Shown: positions 33,311 to 42,032 of the stretch, piece by piece
How positions within the stretch are numbered: the stretch's first letter is position 1
Layout: each line of letters begins with the position of its first letter
Assembly: GCF_003143515.1 (NCBI RefSeq)
Contig: NZ_CP029343.1
Location: 2,356,001 to 2,420,000 of the forward strand
Length of the DNA: 64,000 bases
Direction: 5' to 3'
Source of the DNA: Massilia oculi
GTDB lineage: Bacteria; Pseudomonadota; Gammaproteobacteria; Burkholderiales; Burkholderiaceae_D
Position numbers and translations under genes: made by a program
The notes under the pieces: generated by a model
Database searches by the model: none
Told to the model about the DNA's origin: nothing
Seen by the model: the letters and a program-made list of their open reading frames with translations, nothing else

Positions 33311-34873
33311 TTGAAATCATCCACCGACAGCCTGGATAACCACGTCGAGCGCCTGAGCGGCAAGCGGCGCCCGGTCGTACGCATGGTGGTGGGCATCACG
33401 GCCCTGGGCTGCCTGCTGCTGCTCGCCTTCGCCGCCTGGTTCGTCTGGTCGGCGCGGCAGACCCAGATCCGGCAGACCGAAGTGGCGACCTCCAACGTGG
33501 CGCGCATGGTCGGGGTCCAGGTGGAAACCGCGATGAAGGCGACCACCATGGCGCTGGCGGACGTTGTCGAACGGGTGGAGCACGATGGCACCGGCGACGA
33601 CGCATTGAAACGGCTACAGGCCCACCTGATGGTGCTCACCAGGACGACGCCCGAACTGCACGGCATTTTCGTGTACGCCGCCGATGGCCGCTGGCTGGCG
33701 ACCTCCCTTACCGGCACTCCTCAGGGCAATAATTCGGACCGTGCCTACTTCCAGTACCACCGCGCCCACCCTGGGCGCGACATTTATGTGGCGCATCCGA
33801 TCAGGAGCCGCTCCACCGGCGTCTGGGTGCTGCCGATCTCGCGCCGCATCGACCATCCCGACGGCAGCTTCGCCGGCGTGGCGCTGGTGACGCTGAAGGT
33901 GAACTTCTTCGAGCGCATCTACGACGAAATCGACGTCGGCGAGACCGGCACGGTCCTGCTGGCCCTGGAAGACGGGACGGTGGTCTACCGCCGTCCCTTC
34001 GACGACAAGCTGATCGGCACCAACCTCGCGCACGGCGCCGTGTTCCAGGCGATCAGGAAGCACGCCGCAGGCTCGGATTTCATGGTGGCCCGGATCGACA
34101 ATATCGAGCGCCTGTACAGTTACCGGCGGGTCGACAATTTCGCCTTCGTGATTGCCGTCGGGCAGACCAAGGAAGAACTGCTCGCCCCCTGGAGGCGCTT
34201 CAGCATCCTGATGGGCACGGCGGTCCTCCTGATCGCCGCCATGTTCGCGCTCTTCGCCCGCAAGCTGATCCGGCAATTCGTCATCCGCGACCGTCTCGAC
34301 CAGAAGCTGCGCGCCTATTCGCAGGACCTGCGGCGCGATAACCTCGGGCTGCAGGAACTGGCCCATACCGACACGCTGACGCGGCTGGCCAACCGGCGCC
34401 GCTTCGACGAGGTGCTCGCGCATGAGCTGCGCCATGCGCGAATTGCCGGCACTCCGACCGCCCTGCTGCTGCTGGACGTGGACTACTTCAAGAAATTCAA
34501 CGACCGCTACGGCCATCCGGCCGGCGACGCCTGCCTGCAGGAGGTCGGCCGCATCCTGGCGGCCCAGGTCAACCGCAACCGCGACCTGCCGGCACGCTAC
34601 GGCGGCGAGGAATTCGCGGTGATCCTGCCGCATACCGAACTGGCCGGCGCGATGGCGGTGGCGGAACGGCTTCGCCATGAGATCCAGGCCCTGCAACTGC
34701 CGCACCAGGAGTCGCCGTCCGGCGTCGTCACGGCCAGCATCGGCGTCGCGGTCCTCGTCCGGGCTTCCGGCAACAATGCGGACCCGGGTGAACTCGTCGC
34801 ACACGCCGACCGGCATCTGTACAACGCCAAGCACGCGGGCCGCAATCGGGTGGATGCCGGTCCTGCGATTTGA
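33311..34873 (+). CDS. Membrane diguanylate cyclase with Cache sensor domain
   Basis: A 520-residue c-di-GMP synthase. TM1 is at about residues 25-47 and a periplasmic double-Cache-like sensor at about 50-290, including SDRAYFQYHRAHPGRDIYVAHP. TM2 is at about 300-318. A GGDEF domain (about 360-515) has the active-site motif GGEEF. Five residues before it is RNRD, matching the RxxD inhibitory site, so product feedback is expected. Start is TTG at 33311 after a GGCGAGG Shine-Dalgarno; the nearby ATG at 33262 is out of frame. It is opposed in action to the HD-GYP protein at 3849-5354. Confidence 0.92.
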   Translation: MKSSTDSLDNHVERLSGKRRPVVRMVVGITALGCLLLLAFAAWFVWSARQTQIRQTEVATSNVARMVGVQVETAMKATTMALADVVERVEHDGTGDDALKRLQAHLMVLTRTTPELHGIFVYAADGRWLATSLTGTPQGNNSDRAYFQYHRAHPGRDIYVAHPIRSRSTGVWVLPISRRIDHPDGSFAGVALVTLKVNFFERIYDEIDVGETGTVLLALEDGTVVYRRPFDDKLIGTNLAHGAVFQAIRKHAAGSDFMVARIDNIERLYSYRRVDNFAFVIAVGQTKEELLAPWRRFSILMGTAVLLIAAMFALFARKLIRQFVIRDRLDQKLRAYSQDLRRDNLGLQELAHTDTLTRLANRRRFDEVLAHELRHARIAGTPTALLLLDVDYFKKFNDRYGHPAGDACLQEVGRILAAQVNRNRDLPARYGGEEFAVILPHTELAGAMAVAERLRHEIQALQLPHQESPSGVVTASIGVAVLVRASGNNADPGELVAHADRHLYNAKHAGRNRVDAGPAI

Positions 34874-34886
34874 AGCTGCATCCGCA

Positions 34887-35492
34887 CTAGCGCGAGGCCG
34901 CGTCCCACAACCTCATCACCTGCGTGATGGCCGCATCCAGGCTTGCATGCGTCGCACCGTCGCGCGCCAGCGTCGACAGGCCGGTCAGGAAGCTGTCGAA
35001 CACCGTGGCCAGCGCCTGCGGGTCGACATCGCGCGCAAGCTGCCCCTGCGCGATGCCGCGTTCGACGCAGGCCAGGATGCCGGCGCACGTGCGCGCGCGC
35101 GATTCTGCCAGCGCGGCCGTCACACCCTCGTTCCCAGCACCGCTCGCGCTCATCACGCCGAGCGACACCATGCATCCTTTCGGGTGGCCGTCCTCGCACT
35201 GCATCGCCGCAGACCGCCTGAGCGCCAGCTCGATGGCGGCGCGAGGTGCCAGGTCGGCCTCCCACAGGCATTCCGTCACCCGCCCATGGGACGCCAGGTA
35301 ACAGGTCACCGCTTCCTGGAACAGCGCCTCCTTCGACGCGAAGGCGGCATAGAAGCTTGGCGCCGAAATACCCAGGCCCGCCTTCAACTGACTGAGCGAG
35401 GTCGATTCATATCCGTGCTCCCAGAACAGGTGCATCGCGGTCGTCACCGCCGCGCTGCGGTCGAATTGTCGGGGGCGGCCCATTGTCGCCAT
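34887..35492 (-). CDS. TetR/AcrR-family repressor
   Basis: A 201-residue regulator. The N-terminal helix-turn-helix (about residues 8-55) shows FDRSAAVTTAMHLFWEHGYE and LKAGLGISAPSFYAAFASKEALF. The ligand domain includes the DGHPKGCMVSLGVM segment of the AcrR_C-type group. It is divergent from an MFS transporter gene, the classic repressor/pump arrangement. Two candidate operators lie between the genes. It is clearly a paralogue of the TetR at 46456-47115. Confidence 0.92.
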   Translation of the reverse strand: MATMGRPRQFDRSAAVTTAMHLFWEHGYESTSLSQLKAGLGISAPSFYAAFASKEALFQEAVTCYLASHGRVTECLWEADLAPRAAIELALRRSAAMQCEDGHPKGCMVSLGVMSASGAGNEGVTAALAESRARTCAGILACVERGIAQGQLARDVDPQALATVFDSFLTGLSTLARDGATHASLDAAITQVMRLWDAASR

Positions 35493-35515
35493 GTCGTTCT
35501 CCTTTTTCGATCGAC

Positions 35516-35532
35516 TTCAATACTAATCGGTA
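35516..35532 (+). promoter_or_regulatory. Candidate TetR operator 1
   Basis: TTCAATACTAATCGGTA matches 13 of 17 positions of the reverse complement of the second site at 35574-35590. It lies 24 bases upstream of the TetR start, placing it for autorepression. Confidence 0.45.
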
Positions 35533-35541
35533 CAAAAATCA

Positions 35542-35571
35542 TTGACAAGCCATGCTTGGCCGCACTACATT
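35542..35571 (+). promoter_or_regulatory. Sigma-70 promoter of the MFS gene
   Basis: TTGACA (35542-35547), an 18-base spacer and TACATT (35566-35571), followed immediately by the second candidate TetR operator and, 63 bases later, by the MFS ATG. Confidence 0.5.
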
Positions 35572-35573
35572 TA

Positions 35574-35590
35574 TACCGATCAGTACATAA
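35574..35590 (-). promoter_or_regulatory. Candidate TetR operator 2
   Basis: Minus-strand reading TTATGTACTGATCGGTA, with the palindromic core TACYGATCRGTA. It covers the expected transcription start of the MFS promoter. It matches 14 of 17 bases of the site at 46322-46338 in front of the SDR gene, which is controlled by a paralogous TetR. Confidence 0.5.
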
Positions 35591-35633
35591 GTAACCGGCC
35601 AGCCTGGTCGGTTCATCCTCGACAGGAGTCTTG

Positions 35634-36851
35634 ATGGAAGCAACACATTCCCCCCACCCGGCCGCCCGCGCCGGCAGCCTGCCGGTCGCGGCGCTGCTGG
35701 CCCTGGCCATGACCGGATTCATCTGCATCGCCACCGAAACCCTGCCGGCCGGCCTGTTGCCGCTGGTTGCGGAGGGCCTCGGCATAAGCAGTTCGATGGC
35801 TGGACAGACCGTGACTGCCTATGCCCTCGGTTCTGTGCTGGCAGCCATTCCGCTCACGATCGCCACCCGCGGCTGGCGGCGCCGCAGCGTCCTGATGCTG
35901 ACCATCGTCGGTTTCCTGGTCTTCAATACGCTGACCGCGCTGTCGTCCGATGTCACGCTCACCCTGGCGGCGCGCTTCTGCGCCGGGATGGCTGCGGGCC
36001 TGGCCTGGAGCCTGCTGGCCGGCTACGCGCGCCGGATGGTCGCCGTCCACCAGCAGGGACAGGCCATGGCCATCGCCATGGTCGGCACTCCGATCGCGCT
36101 ATCGCTCGGCGTGCCCCTCGGCGCCTGGCTCGGCGGCGCGGTTGGCTGGCGCACGGCGTTCGGTTTCATGTCGGCGCTGTGCGTGGTGCTGATGGTATGG
36201 GTGGTGGCCAAGGTGCCCGACTACCCCGGCCAGTCGGACCGGCAGCGCTTGCCCCTGCGCGAGGTATTCGCCACGCCGGGCGTGCGTCCGGTGCTGGCGA
36301 CCGTGATCGCGTGGATGCTGGCGCATAACATCCTGTACACCTATATCGCGCCGTTCGTGGCGCAGGCCGGGCTGGCCGGGCGCGTGGACGTGGTCCTGCT
36401 GGTCTTCGGTGTCGCCGCGCTGGGCGGAATCTGGATCGCCGGCCGGCTGGTGGACAGCCACCTGCGCGCCACCGTCCTGGCCAGCCTGGGCGGTTTCACC
36501 GTCCTGTCCCTGCTGTTCGCCTGGCTGTCGGCGGCGCCGTTGGTCGTGTACGCGGGCGTGGCCGCATGGGGCCTGAGCTTCGGCGGCGCGGCCACCCTGC
36601 TGCAAACGGCGCTGGCCGACGCCGCGGGCGATGGCGCCGACGTGGCGCTGTCGATGAACGTGGTGGCCTGGAATGGCGCGATCGCGGGCGGCGGCCTGCT
36701 CGGCGGTTTCCTGCTCGACCGGTGGGGCGCGGCGTCTTTCCCATGGTCCACGGCCTTGCTGGCCGCGCTCGGCTTCGCGATCGCCTGGTCGAGCAGGACG
36801 CACGGCTTCCGGCCCGGCCCCCGCTCTGGCCCGGCCATCGCCGGGCACTGA
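35634..36851 (+). CDS. MFS transporter, DHA1-type efflux pump
   Basis: A 405-residue protein with 12 predicted membrane helices. GFICIATETLPAGLLPLVAEG opens helix 1. The conserved ARFCAGMAAGLAWSLLAGYARR (helix 4 region) and GTPIALSLGVPLGAWLG (the antiporter motif C area) mark an H+-coupled exporter. GACAGGAGTC precedes ATG 35634; a TTG one codon upstream is an alternative. Expected to be repressed by the divergent TetR and induced by its own substrate, which is unknown. Confidence 0.9.
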   Translation: MEATHSPHPAARAGSLPVAALLALAMTGFICIATETLPAGLLPLVAEGLGISSSMAGQTVTAYALGSVLAAIPLTIATRGWRRRSVLMLTIVGFLVFNTLTALSSDVTLTLAARFCAGMAAGLAWSLLAGYARRMVAVHQQGQAMAIAMVGTPIALSLGVPLGAWLGGAVGWRTAFGFMSALCVVLMVWVVAKVPDYPGQSDRQRLPLREVFATPGVRPVLATVIAWMLAHNILYTYIAPFVAQAGLAGRVDVVLLVFGVAALGGIWIAGRLVDSHLRATVLASLGGFTVLSLLFAWLSAAPLVVYAGVAAWGLSFGGAATLLQTALADAAGDGADVALSMNVVAWNGAIAGGGLLGGFLLDRWGAASFPWSTALLAALGFAIAWSSRTHGFRPGPRSGPAIAGH

Positions 36852-36856
36852 ACCGA

Positions 36857-37558
36857 TCAGGCGGTGGCCAGGCCGCGCAATGAAGTGACGATGTCGTGCA
36901 GGCTGGCGACCTCGCAGCTCGGGATCGCCTGCGAGTCGTTGGCCAGGCGGCCGGGATTGAACCAGCAGCTCTCGATGCCGAAGCGGTTGGCGCCGAGGAT
37001 GTCGGCGTCCAGGCGGTCGCCGACGATCACGGTCTCGAGCTTGGCGAAGCTGCGCGCCATCTTGCTGGTGAACTCGAAGAAGCGGCTGTCGGGCTTGGCG
37101 AAGCCGCAGGCTTCGGAAGTGGCGACGAAGGACAGGTGGTCCTGCAGCCCCGAGCTGGCGATGCGGCGGTGCTGGATCTGGTGGGCGCCATTGGTGATGA
37201 TGCCCACTTCGCCGATGCCGGCCAGGGTTTCGCACAGCTGGGCCGCGCCGTCGACCAGCACCACGGTATCGGTCAGCGATTCAAGGTACAGGTCGCTGGC
37301 GCGCTGCGGATCGATCTCGATGCCGTTGTCCGCGAAGGTCTTGCGGAAGCGCTCGACCTTGAGGAAATCCTTGGTCACGGCGCCTTGTTCGAAGCTGCGC
37401 CACAGCGCCAGATTGGTCGCCTGGTATTGCTGGAACAAGACGCCAAGCTGCTCGCGCACGCCCAGTTGCTCCATGGTGCGCATGAAGGAGCGCTGTTCGG
37501 AAGCGCGGAAGTCGAGCAGGGTGTCGTCGAGGTCGAACAGGAAGAGTCGGTGTTTCAT
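36857..37558 (-). CDS. yjjG: HAD-family pyrimidine 5'-nucleotidase YjjG
   Basis: A 233-residue haloacid-dehalogenase phosphatase that dephosphorylates non-canonical and normal pyrimidine nucleotides, cleaning the nucleotide pool. Motif I is DLDDTLLDF (about residues 8-16), motif II ITNG in the middle, motif III the Lys of FAKPDSRFF and motif IV GDRLDADILGA. The start at MKHRLFLFDLDDT puts motif I at the normal place; an upstream in-frame start adds seven residues. Monocistronic. Confidence 0.9.
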   Translation of the reverse strand: MKHRLFLFDLDDTLLDFRASEQRSFMRTMEQLGVREQLGVLFQQYQATNLALWRSFEQGAVTKDFLKVERFRKTFADNGIEIDPQRASDLYLESLTDTVVLVDGAAQLCETLAGIGEVGIITNGAHQIQHRRIASSGLQDHLSFVATSEACGFAKPDSRFFEFTSKMARSFAKLETVIVGDRLDADILGANRFGIESCWFNPGRLANDSQAIPSCEVASLHDIVTSLRGLATA

Positions 37559-37622
37559 TACGTCGGGATGAGAGTACAACTATGGCTTCATGGTAGCACG
37601 CTCATCCGGGACGCGCTCCGGG

Positions 37623-37784
37623 TCAGCTCGGCTTGGGATCGGGCACCGGTTCCTCGTCGTGCGGCAGGTGCACCGGCTGGTGGTGCGGGTGCGGCGTGTC
37701 GAAGGGCTCGGGCATCGGCTCTTCGATCGGGGCCGGATCGGGCGCGCGGTGGGCGTGATAGGCGGCATGATGAGCTGCGTGCAT
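37623..37784 (-). CDS. Small His/Pro-rich peptide of 53 residues
   Basis: ATG at 37784 follows a good GGAGATC Shine-Dalgarno. The peptide begins MHAAHHAAYHAHRAPDPAP, continues with acidic Pro-rich IEEPMPEPFDTPHPHH and ends DEEPVPDPKPS. About ten histidines suggest metal binding, but no family is known. It lies between yjjG and the divergent CcdC-like gene. The open frame is high-GC and short, so a chance frame is possible, though the ribosome-binding site and composition favour a real gene. Confidence 0.5.
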   Translation of the reverse strand: MHAAHHAAYHAHRAPDPAPIEEPMPEPFDTPHPHHQPVHLPHDEEPVPDPKPS

Positions 37785-37903
37785 GATGCGATCTCCTTGC
37801 TGGAATGCGGATCGGATTACCTTATCATGCGGCCCCGCAGCGCGGCGCGCGCCCGGCAGTGGGCTACAATGCGCTTTCCCTGAACACAGCCTCCTTGCCG
37901 CAC

Positions 37904-38422
37904 ATGGAATTCTCGATCACCACCCTGGCCCTGCTCGTCCTGACTCCACTGCTGGTGTGGCGCATCTACAGCCGCATCAAGACGCAGATGCAGCGCCAGC
38001 GCTCGATCGTCTCGCGCCACTACACCGGCGTGCTGGTATTCGGCGCGATGATCCTGGTGCCGCTGGCGCAGCTGTTCGACACTCCTTACAACCTGGCGGC
38101 GCTGCTGGTCGGCGCGGGCGGCGGCATCGGCTATGCCGTCTGGGGCCTGAAACTGACCCGGTTCGAGGAAACCCCGCAGGGTTATCTCTTCACGCCGCCC
38201 GCGCGCCTGGGGCTGGTGATGGCGATGATCCTGGTGGCGCGCCTGCTGTACATCGGCATCGAGGTGTATGCCAACCAGGGCAAGGGCATCCCCACCCCGC
38301 GCCTGACCGACAGCCCGCTCACCATGCTGTGCGTGGGGATCACGGCGGGCTACTTCGGCTACTACTCGGCGGCGCTGCTGCGCTGGCGGCGGCGGGTGCG
38401 CAAGGCGATCGATCAGGTGTGA
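37904..38422 (+). CDS. CcdC-like multi-pass membrane protein
   Basis: A 172-residue integral membrane protein with about four or five helices, starting MEFSITTLALLVLTPLLVWR. Others are around LVFGAMILVPLAQLF, LVVGAGGGIGYAVWG-like and GLVMAMILVARLLYI. The layout resembles the CcdC/DUF1453 group, named for a Bacillus protein linked to cytochrome c maturation, but no biochemical role is assured. The chosen ATG opens the first helix. A hairpin terminator follows. Confidence 0.7.
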   Translation: MEFSITTLALLVLTPLLVWRIYSRIKTQMQRQRSIVSRHYTGVLVFGAMILVPLAQLFDTPYNLAALLVGAGGGIGYAVWGLKLTRFEETPQGYLFTPPARLGLVMAMILVARLLYIGIEVYANQGKGIPTPRLTDSPLTMLCVGITAGYFGYYSAALLRWRRRVRKAIDQV

Positions 38423-38430
38423 TCCAACAA

Positions 38431-38453
38431 GAAAGGGGCCGATGGCCCCTTTC
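38431..38453. terminator. Hairpin terminator between convergent genes
   Basis: A perfect 10-bp stem GAAAGGGGCC/GGCCCCTTTC with a 3-base loop, nine bases after the CcdC-like stop and five bases from the end of mksB. The T-rich 3' arm on both strands suits bidirectional termination. Confidence 0.75.
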
Positions 38454-38457
38454 CTGA

Positions 38458-41280
38458 TTACGCGGCCTTCGCCTCGTCCTTCCTTCGCTGCAGCACGAAG
38501 ATCGGCTGCGCCCACTGCATGTCCTTCTTCTTCTTGCTCGTGATGAGTGTGAGTTCCGAAGGATCGTAGACGTCGGTATTGTGCGTCAGCGGCGTCGTCA
38601 TCAGGTACTGGGCGTCGGTGTTCTTCAGGAACTCGCCGACCAGCTGGATATTCCGGATATCCAGGTGGGCGAACGGTTCGTCGATGAACACGAAGCCGCC
38701 CGAGCCTTCTTCCGATTTCAACAGGCCGATCAGCAAGACCAGCGACTTCATCACCTGCTGGCCGCCCGAGGCTTCGCCGTCGTTCATCCCGATCTGGTCC
38801 TTGCCGTCGAACTTGAAGCGCACGTGCAGGCCCGCCTGGGCCAGCTGCACGTCGTCGTTCTCCAGCCGCACCGGGTCGGCCTGGACGTCGATGCCGGCCA
38901 GCGAACCCAGTTCGCGGATGTTCTTGGTATAGGTCTTGATCGTGTAGCGCAGGCGCTCGATATAGGCCCCGCGCGCATTGCCGGTGGCCTCGATCGCGCG
39001 GTTGTTCTGGTAGCGGCGCTCCTCGGTCTCGCTCTGGCGGCTTTCCAGCTGCTCGTGCAGGCGCGCATACTGGTCGATGACGGTCGGGTCCAGTTCCCAG
39101 TCCTCGCGCGCCAGCGAGTGCTCCAGCGAGCCGAGGCGCAGGTTGACCTGGTGCGCGTTCTGGTGCCTGGCCACCAGGTCGCCGCGCCAGTTGGGGTTCT
39201 TCCAGGCGACAGGCACCGCGCGCCAGCCGCGGCGCAGCTCCAGCAGCGCCCTGGCGTGCTCGCTGCGCTGCTCGATCTGGCGGCGATGGTTCAGGCGCAT
39301 GCCGGCTTCGGCTTCCGACAAGGCCATGCGCGCGTTCTGCCACACGGTGTCGGCGCGGGTGCGCGCCACCGTGGCGTTCTTGCTCAGGGTCTGCAGCTCG
39401 CCCAGGCGCGCGCCCACTTCCAGACGCTCGGCCTTGAGCGGCGCAATCGCGCGCGCGGCCTCCTCGAATTCTTCCTGGCGCGCCGACAGCTCCTTGGCGG
39501 CGTCGACGCCGGCGATGCGCGCCTTCAGGCCGCCCACTTCGGCGGCCAGCTTCGAGATGGCGAGGGTCAGCTCGTCTTCGCGCTTTTCCAGCGCCGGCAT
39601 CAGTTTCTGGATTGCCTCCAGACGCTGGGTCTTGCCCGCCGCACCGAAGCGGTAGCGCGAAGCCTCGACGAACAGCGAGCGGCCGCCGCGGCGTTCGCGG
39701 TGGTAGGCGTCCGGCGTGATCCATTCGTCCGAACGGCTCTTGAAGCCTTCGTCGACCGAGTCGACGCGTTCGATGCGTTCCAGCTGGTCGATCAGCCAGC
39801 CCGGCGCCTTGCTCGAGAAGCGCACGACGGAGAGCAGGCTGTCGTCCTTCACCACCGGCGCGTTGACGCAGTCCGGCACGATGAAGTGGCGATAACGTTC
39901 CTTCTCGGCCAGGCGGTAGGCCGCCGGCGCATCCTTCGCATTCTCCAGCAGCACCACCGAGGCGTAGCCGCCCAGCACACCCTCGACCGCGCCCTGCCAC
40001 TTCGGATCGGTCACCTCGACGATGTCCGACAGCATGGCGTGGGCGATGCCCTCGTCGCGCAGGGCGCGGCGCATCAGGCGCTGCGCTTCCGGCTCCGGCA
40101 TCGAGGTCTTGCCCTGCAGCGCCGAGATGGTCGCCATCTCGCCCGCGATCTTGTTCGATACCGCTTCGCGCGCGCTCTTCTGGCGCGCCAGCTCGGCTTC
40201 CTTTTCCTCGAGCTGCTTCGCCACTTCGGCGATGTCGGCACCGGCATCCGCCGCCAGCTTTTGCAAGCGGTCGCGCTGCTCGAGCAGGCTTTCCAGGGGC
40301 TTCAGGCGCGTGTTCACCTCGGACAGGCGCTTGGCCAGCTGGCCGGCTTCAAGCTCCAGTTCGGTTTCCTGCTTCTGCGCCTCGGTGAGGGCGCGCTGCT
40401 GCGCCGCCAGCTGGCTGCGTTTCTCGGCCAGCTGGCCGTCGGCCTGCACCAGCGGCTTCTTCGCCTCGCGCAGCATGCGGCTGTTGTTGGCGGCCTTTTC
40501 GCGCGCTTCGTGGTATTGCAGCGCCGGCAGCACTTCTTCCTGCAGCTCGCGCTTCTCCTTGTTCAGGTCGGACCACTGGTGGTGGTTGGCCACGCGCAGG
40601 CGCAGCCCCTCCAGGTTGGTGCGCGAGGTCTCGAGCTCGGTCTCGAAGCGCTTGAGCTCGACCTCGGTGTCGCGCTGGTGGCGCTTGGCTTCGTCGTAGG
40701 CGTCCAGCACTTCCTTGTCGCCGAAGACCTGGAACACCAGGTCCAGCAACTGGCGCGGCGCGTATTCGCACAGTTTATCGGTCTCGCCCTGCTCCAGCGC
40801 CAGCACCTTCGACATCGCCGGCGACAGGCCGGCCGAGGCCAGGCGTTTGCGATAGTTCTCGACGCCCAGCCAGTCGGTGGCTTCGGTCACTTCCTCGATC
40901 TCGACGTTACCGGGTCGCATCAGGTACTGGCGCTTCCAGTCGCCGCCATTCTTCTGCACCTGGCAGAACAGGGTCACCTCGTCGTCCGAGAAGAAGCCCG
41001 AATGGCGGAACGGCCGGTTCGACAGCTGGCGTCCGATCGGCTTGTTGTCGACCACGGCGCGCAGCCAGGCGCTTTGCTGGCCCGAGTGGCGCGCATAGTG
41101 CTTGTACGTCCGGCCCATCGAGCAATCGAGGCCGAACAGGGTGCGCATCGCGTCGAGCAGCGTGGTCTTGCCCGAGCCGTTCTGGCCGGCGATCGTGATG
41201 ATCTTGGCGTCCAGCGGGATGTTCTTGATCCGCTGCCAGTAATCCCAGTGGACCAGTTCGAGTGATTTAATGTGGAACAT
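38458..41280 (-). CDS. mksB: SMC-like ATPase subunit of an MksFEB condensin
   Basis: A 940-residue SMC-type protein. Walker A GQNGSGKTT is near residues 33-41. Two long coiled-coil arms (about 210-400 and 560-800) enclose a hinge-like globular region (about 405-540). The ABC signature SGGQQ is at about 838 and Walker B FVFIDEPFAHLD at 863-874. The last of three coupled genes, after a winged-helix kleisin-like and a KITE-like protein, it matches the order mksF-mksE-mksB described for Pseudomonas. Such complexes extrude DNA loops and aid chromosome packing. No MksG/JetD nuclease gene follows; a terminator comes directly after, so a Wadjet-type plasmid defence role is less likely. Confidence 0.85.
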   Translation of the reverse strand: MFHIKSLELVHWDYWQRIKNIPLDAKIITIAGQNGSGKTTLLDAMRTLFGLDCSMGRTYKHYARHSGQQSAWLRAVVDNKPIGRQLSNRPFRHSGFFSDDEVTLFCQVQKNGGDWKRQYLMRPGNVEIEEVTEATDWLGVENYRKRLASAGLSPAMSKVLALEQGETDKLCEYAPRQLLDLVFQVFGDKEVLDAYDEAKRHQRDTEVELKRFETELETSRTNLEGLRLRVANHHQWSDLNKEKRELQEEVLPALQYHEAREKAANNSRMLREAKKPLVQADGQLAEKRSQLAAQQRALTEAQKQETELELEAGQLAKRLSEVNTRLKPLESLLEQRDRLQKLAADAGADIAEVAKQLEEKEAELARQKSAREAVSNKIAGEMATISALQGKTSMPEPEAQRLMRRALRDEGIAHAMLSDIVEVTDPKWQGAVEGVLGGYASVVLLENAKDAPAAYRLAEKERYRHFIVPDCVNAPVVKDDSLLSVVRFSSKAPGWLIDQLERIERVDSVDEGFKSRSDEWITPDAYHRERRGGRSLFVEASRYRFGAAGKTQRLEAIQKLMPALEKREDELTLAISKLAAEVGGLKARIAGVDAAKELSARQEEFEEAARAIAPLKAERLEVGARLGELQTLSKNATVARTRADTVWQNARMALSEAEAGMRLNHRRQIEQRSEHARALLELRRGWRAVPVAWKNPNWRGDLVARHQNAHQVNLRLGSLEHSLAREDWELDPTVIDQYARLHEQLESRQSETEERRYQNNRAIEATGNARGAYIERLRYTIKTYTKNIRELGSLAGIDVQADPVRLENDDVQLAQAGLHVRFKFDGKDQIGMNDGEASGGQQVMKSLVLLIGLLKSEEGSGGFVFIDEPFAHLDIRNIQLVGEFLKNTDAQYLMTTPLTHNTDVYDPSELTLITSKKKKDMQWAQPIFVLQRRKDEAKAA

Positions 41281-41288
41281 CGGCTATC

Positions 41289-42032
41289 TCAGTTCGGGGT
41301 ATCGGTTGCGTCATCGGCTACATGAGCGGCAGGCTCGAGCTGCTCGACCGCCACCGCATCGTTGGCGGCTTCGGCGTCGACGGCCACCTTGCGCGGGGCG
41401 GCGGCCAGCGGCGCGCGCTTGAAGACTTCGGACAGCGCGCCGTTGATGATGCGCTCCTTGAGCACGTCGGTGTCCATCATCAGGTCCAGCAGCGGGCCTT
41501 CCAGGATCACGTCGCCGCGCCGTTCGATGAAGCCCAGCTTGGACAGCACGCCCAGGTTCATGTCCATGCGGGTCTTCTTGCCGAGCTTGTCGCCGAAGTC
41601 CGACAGCAGCGCGGTGTACGAGATGCCGATCGACGCGTCTTCGGCGCGCGGGATCGGCGTCTCCTTCTCGAACATATCGTTCTGGTCGTCGTCCACCGTG
41701 GTGTGGGTTTCCTGGCGTTCGCGCTTGGGCAGGATGATCTGGGCCCACAGCACCACCAGCAGGGCCACGCCGTCGCGGGTCAGGCCGAAGTTATTGTTCT
41801 GCCAGATGTCCTTGGCGCCGAAGATCTTCGGCTCGACGTTGCGGTGCAGGGCCACGGTCACGTGGTCGGCATACACGTTGTCGAGCAGTTTGAGGCCCGA
41901 TTCGAGCAGGCGCTTGTCGACTTCGGCGCGGAACTGGTCGTCCGACAGCGCGCGCTTGACCATCTTGTCGTCGCGGCGCAGGGTCTGGTGCGTCAGCAGG
42001 CGCGCGATCAGGATTTGTGCATCGTCATTCAT
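41289..42032 (-). CDS. mksE: KITE-type winged-helix subunit of an MksFEB condensin
   Basis: A 247-residue soluble protein of the MukE/MksE kind, which bridges kleisin and SMC heads. It is mostly helical with winged-helix-like sections (about residues 60-110 and 150-195: VLSKLGFIERRGDVILEGPLLDLM). An Ala/Val-rich disordered tail follows residue 215. Its ATG overlaps the mksF stop (ATGA) and its own stop is 8 bases before mksB. Primary sequence similarity in this family is weak, so the call rests on length, fold character and operon context. Confidence 0.75.
   Translation of the reverse strand: MNDDAQILIARLLTHQTLRRDDKMVKRALSDDQFRAEVDKRLLESGLKLLDNVYADHVTVALHRNVEPKIFGAKDIWQNNNFGLTRDGVALLVVLWAQIILPKRERQETHTTVDDDQNDMFEKETPIPRAEDASIGISYTALLSDFGDKLGKKTRMDMNLGVLSKLGFIERRGDVILEGPLLDLMMDTDVLKERIINGALSEVFKRAPLAAAPRKVAVDAEAANDAVAVEQLEPAAHVADDATDTPN

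Noticed and set aside
33262..33311. ATG at 33262 as start of the GGDEF protein
   Set aside because: It is out of frame with the coding sequence; the TTG at 33311 is in frame and has a ribosome site.
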